In this document: one piece after another, positions 38,069-38,255 of the stretch
Position numbering within the stretch: the stretch's first letter is position 1
Layout: the number at the start of each line of letters is the position of its first letter
Source: Streptomyces sp. PKU-EA00015
GTDB lineage: Bacteria > Actinomycetota > Actinomycetes > Streptomycetales > Streptomycetaceae
Reading direction: 5' to 3'
Assembly: GCF_013387495.1 (NCBI RefSeq)
Contig: NZ_JABZEE010000076.1
Coordinates: forward strand, 1 to 38,255
DNA length: 38,255 nt
Translations under genes and position numbers: made by a program
Notes under the pieces: model-generated
Seen by the model: only the letters and a program-made list of their open reading frames with translations
Databases searched by the model: none
Told to the model about the DNA's origin: nothing

Positions 38069-38255
38069 ATGAGTTGTATGCCGGGGGGCGCTCCCAGTCC
38101 GGCTGCGCGGCCACCCCGCGGGCGCTCGCTACCGGGAGCCCGGCAGAATTCGCCGGGCCGGCAGCCGCCAGGCGTGCTGGTGGCCGTGGTCGGCGCGCTC
38201 CTCATCGTCGTCGGCGCGGCAATGACCTGCTCGCGAGTGGTGATGTCCTCGCCGA
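38069..38255 (+). CDS. Partial membrane protein running off the window
   Basis: An ATG opens a frame that stays open to the window's end (62 codons). It has a Pro/Arg/Ser-rich start and a hydrophobic helix PGVLVAVVGALLIVVGAAMT. This suggests the beginning of a membrane-anchored protein; the rest lies outside. It is divergent from the AraC regulator across 32 bp. The start is not supported by a strong Shine-Dalgarno sequence, so the true start may be an internal GTG. Confidence 0.35.
   Translation, partial: MSCMPGGAPSPAARPPRGRSLPGARQNSPGRQPPGVLVAVVGALLIVVGAAMTCSRVVMSSP

Noticed and set aside
1..38255. CRISPR array, tRNA or rRNA genes, phage integrase or intact transposon
   Set aside because: No regularly spaced repeats, cloverleaf-like stretches, integrase motifs or complete transposase frames were seen on either strand.

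Overview
The window is high-GC actinobacterial DNA with strong G/C bias at third codon positions. Its gene families point to Streptomyces or a close relative: an MalT/LAL-type LuxR regulator, a GylR-like IclR regulator beside glycerol kinase, an RsbW-type ATP-binding protein, SpoIIE/PAS phosphatase fragments, and DUF3618/DUF4235 proteins. There are no ribosomal, tRNA or other core housekeeping operons. Many genes are small, stand alone, or are visibly decaying, which fits an accessory or chromosome-arm region. No CRISPR array, intact insertion sequence, integrase or recognisable complete biosynthetic cluster was found.

Layout. 0-5.4 kb: a DoxX-like membrane protein divergent from a LysR regulator; a Y-family polymerase homologue without its catalytic acidic residues; a minus-strand pair (SUKH/SMI1-like protein and a zinc-ribbon protein); a lipoprotein. 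5.4-9.6 kb: a YunG-like protein, a frameshifted IS21 istA remnant, an RsbW-like ATP-binding protein divergent from an IclR/GylR-like regulator, and glycerol kinase. 9.6-13.1 kb: a graveyard with a SpoIIE phosphatase remnant, an intact cold-shock gene with hairpins on both sides, a BrkB/YihY protein lacking its start, a frameshifted PAP2 phosphatase, and a holin-like/DUF3618/DUF4235 operon whose first gene is scarred. 13.4-20.5 kb: membrane protein, GH15 glycosidase divergent from a large LAL-type regulator, and small proteins. 20.7-28.0 kb: DUF2252 plus potassium channel operon, HdeD-like protein, large membrane protein, SHOCT protein, DUF7144 protein and diacylglycerol-kinase-like lipid kinase; nearly all are membrane or envelope functions. 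28.0-31.6 kb: decayed stretch with an orphan palindrome, a TOPRIM protein, and an amidinotransferase preceded by an overlapping 25-codon reading frame. 31.9-34.0 kb: ptsH-ptsI (HPr and Enzyme I) without Enzyme II genes. 34.6-38.3 kb: hypothetical and J-domain proteins, a promoter-like site inside a perfect inverted repeat, small proteins, a PAS fragment, and an AraC regulator/VOC protein pair.

How genes may work together. The IclR-type regulator probably controls glycerol kinase through repeats in its upstream region. HPr and Enzyme I would feed phosphate from PEP to PTS components encoded elsewhere. The 20-28 kb block looks like a set of cell-envelope and osmotic or acid stress genes. The AraC/VOC pair is a regulator with its likely target. 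The least explained items are the inactive polymerase homologue, the amidinotransferase with its coupled micro-frame, and the repeated small duplications and frameshifts that recur across the window.
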